64,000 bases of DNA from Luscinia megarhynchos (taxonomy: Eukaryota > Chordata > Aves > Passeriformes > Turdidae), in NCBI GenBank assembly GCA_034336665.1, contig JAPFBE010000003.1:67561352-67625351 (forward strand), written 5' to 3'. Numbering within the stretch: position 1 is the first letter of the stretch; every line of letters begins with the position of its first letter. Positions 63,301-64,000 of this stretch are shown one piece after another. Position numbers and translations under genes: made by a program. Below the pieces are notes generated by a model. The model was not told the origin of the DNA, ran no database searches, and saw nothing but the letters and a program-made list of their open reading frames with translations.

Positions 63301-63941
63301 GAAATTCAGTCATACTAACAAAAGCAGAGTAAGTACCTCTTCTATTAAGTATTATCTTTAGTTTAGTTCAGTGTAAGTAGAGAAAGTCTCTATTAAGAAT
63401 GCAAAATCTGCAGAAAAGGTAAGATATTTACCATCTATCAGTCCATCTTGCAATCAGTTCTATAGTACATCATAACCATAAATTTCTGAAGGTTTTTTTC
63501 TTTACCTTCTATCATTAGTTTCAGATATCCGACCCTTTGAATACACTTTCTCTGCACCTTTCTTTTATTCTTTTTAGAGTGTCATGCAATGTTACAGCTG
63601 GAATGCAGAAAGGGTAGTTGTTCCAGTCTGTAACAGCATAGTTTAGCACTGTTCTCAAAGGCAGCAGTAATGATGTTGTCTGACTTGTGCAATTAGAGCA
63701 AATAGTGGCATTGCTTTTGTTTGCTAAGACACATCATCAGCTTTGTGCCACAGAGAATGGCTGCAGAGAGCTATCCTGTGTTTGTTGGTGCTGAATCAGC
63801 ATGCTATATGAACTATCTCAGCTAAAGATACCTGTCTTGTCTTTGTCTTACAGCTGGCTTCTCTGCACAAGCTGGAATGGGGAGGACTTGGCTCTGCTGG
63901 TACCTGAAGAAGTATCCAGCATAGAGAGTGCTGATAGTTGA
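54152..63941 (+). CDS. SLC46A3: SLC46A3, lysosomal solute carrier 46 member 3 (five coding exons, 464 aa)
   Basis: A proton-coupled major-facilitator transporter of the SLC46 family (relatives: SLC46A1 folate transporter, SLC46A2). Mammalian SLC46A3 sits in the lysosomal membrane and exports small molecules such as maytansine-linker catabolites and muropeptides. Coding exons are 54152-54343, 59329-60202, 60609-60692, 62114-62270 and 63854-63941; every junction keeps phase and the product is 464 residues, close to the mammalian length. The N terminus has a membrane segment (about residues 8-30), then a lumenal loop with three glycosylation sequons (N39, N47, N54). The MFS loop signature NGDRQGHKR is at 95-103, and further membrane segments fill about 82-220 and 258-435. 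The C-terminal tail holds EDLALL (446-451), an acidic dileucine motif of the lysosome-sorting type. The start is fixed by an in-frame TGA at 54134-54136. The first intron has a GC donor. Identity rests on recalled family similarity along the whole length, with no search run. Confidence 0.95.
54344..59328 (+). other. SLC46A3: SLC46A3 intron 1 (of the coding introns), GC-AG type
   Basis: About 5.0 kb, T-rich on the sense strand, with a 16-base T run at 57461-57476. It starts GCAAGT and ends TTGCAG. I saw no nested gene, no CR1 copy and no further exon. Small open frames here have no recognisable product. Confidence 0.85.
59329..60202 (+). CDS. SLC46A3: SLC46A3 main exon (residues 65-355)
   Basis: The acceptor is a T-rich tract ending ctttgcag; the donor is AG followed by GTGAGT. 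The 874-base exon encodes most of the transporter: the MFS signature loop NGDRQGHKR, the GLSSGYFLRGIGF region (185-197), the cytoplasmic loop near 220-258 and the conserved lumenal stretch YELDEPLCWNEVYIGYG (286-302). The open frame extends upstream to an ATG at 59236 and downstream to 60213, but both extensions are intronic because they break the family alignment and ignore good splice sites. Confidence 0.95.
60609..60692 (+). CDS. SLC46A3: SLC46A3 short exon (residues 356-383 plus split codons)
   Basis: An 84-base exon between acceptor ctttacag and donor AGG|GTAAGT. It gives VRVPSLFCFMPIPVLRSMLS and on to GEQG, matching the conserved VLRSMLSKVV segment of SLC46 proteins. It enters and leaves in phase 1, so skipping it would preserve the frame while removing a membrane helix. 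Confidence 0.92.
62114..62270 (+). CDS. SLC46A3: SLC46A3 exon for the last membrane helices (residues 384-435)
   Basis: The acceptor is ttggcag; the donor is GTG followed by GTAAGT. The exon gives GAVFACIACLEVVTG, then the segment ending AGLCLIPLSVL. It starts in phase 1 and ends in phase 2, and its split TG joins C at 63854 to give Cys436. Confidence 0.92.
63854..63941 (+). CDS. SLC46A3: SLC46A3 terminal coding exon (residues 436-464 and stop)
   Basis: The acceptor is gtcttacag. The exon encodes the cytoplasmic C-terminal tail, CWLLCTSWNGEDLALLVPEE then VSSIESADS, followed by TGA. EDLALL fits the [DE]xxxL[LI] lysosomal/endosomal sorting consensus. The tail is rich in acidic and serine residues, as in mammalian SLC46A3. 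This exon is too short to stand out as an open frame and was found by phase and family fit. Confidence 0.9.
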
Positions 63942-64000
63942 ACAAAGGATCCACATACCCAGGATTTCTAATCTGACATGCAGTGGCAGAGATTGTTATG
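63942..64000 (+). other. SLC46A3: SLC46A3 3' UTR, truncated by the window edge
   Basis: Sequence after the TGA stop. No polyadenylation signal appears in these 59 bases, so the transcript end lies outside the window. Confidence 0.8.

Larger units (their letters stand above)
60203..63853 (+). other. SLC46A3: SLC46A3 later introns (60203-60608, 60693-62113, 62271-63853)
   Basis: Three GT-AG introns of about 0.4, 1.4 and 1.6 kb around the short exons. A purine-rich stretch lies at about 61715-61790. I see no RNA gene, clear transposable element or extra exon in them. Confidence 0.8.

Noticed and set aside
1..64000. CRISPR arrays, tRNA genes, rRNA genes, endogenous retroviruses
   Set aside because: I saw no regular spaced repeats of CRISPR type, no convincing tRNA box pairs and no paired LTRs or retroviral frames. 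A covariance-model scan and RepeatMasker run would be needed to exclude diverged copies.

Overview
The window looks like bird nuclear DNA. Two things point there: several copies of the chicken-repeat-1 (CR1) LINE in both orientations, two of them long and easily aligned with the family, and a compact vertebrate gene with GT/GC-AG introns. Overall repeat density is low and no bacterial or viral gene organisation is visible. I cannot name the species.

The only protein-coding gene I can support fully is SLC46A3, a lysosomal major-facilitator transporter, on the + strand from about 54.1 kb to the right edge. Five coding exons join in phase to a 464-residue protein with an in-frame stop 18 bases before the ATG and a natural stop at 63939-63941. 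The 3' UTR runs off the window. Its first coding intron (54344-59328) uses a GC donor, which the reading frame supports strongly.

Upstream, the SLC46A3 promoter is a CpG island (about 53.3-54.1 kb) holding five copies of a 53/54-bp minisatellite and a run of GC boxes. A CR1 3' tail sits at its far edge. Two more CpG islands lie at 21.85-22.63 kb and 37.3-37.9 kb. The 22 kb island carries a minus-strand TATA box followed at a suitable distance by a minus-strand splice donor, so it probably fires leftwards. In human chromosome 13q12.3 the divergent head-to-head neighbour of SLC46A3 is MTUS2. The left part of the window may therefore be the 5' region and first intron of bird MTUS2 on the - strand, but no MTUS2 coding exon is visible.

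Region by region: 1-21.8 kb is non-coding with CR1 pieces at 1.6, 2.1, 8.9-9.4 and 18.8-19.2 kb. 21.8-22.7 kb is a CpG-island promoter with minisatellites, bracketed by T/G-rich tracts. 22.8-37.3 kb is non-coding, with a perfect 16-bp stem-loop at 28.9 kb, a CR1 tail at 32.5 kb and an old CR1/L2-like piece at 36.4 kb. 37.3-37.9 kb is the second CpG island. 38-52.9 kb is non-coding, with enhancer-like AT-rich stretches and one open frame of unknown meaning at 49.2-49.7 kb. 52.9-64 kb is the SLC46A3 promoter and gene.
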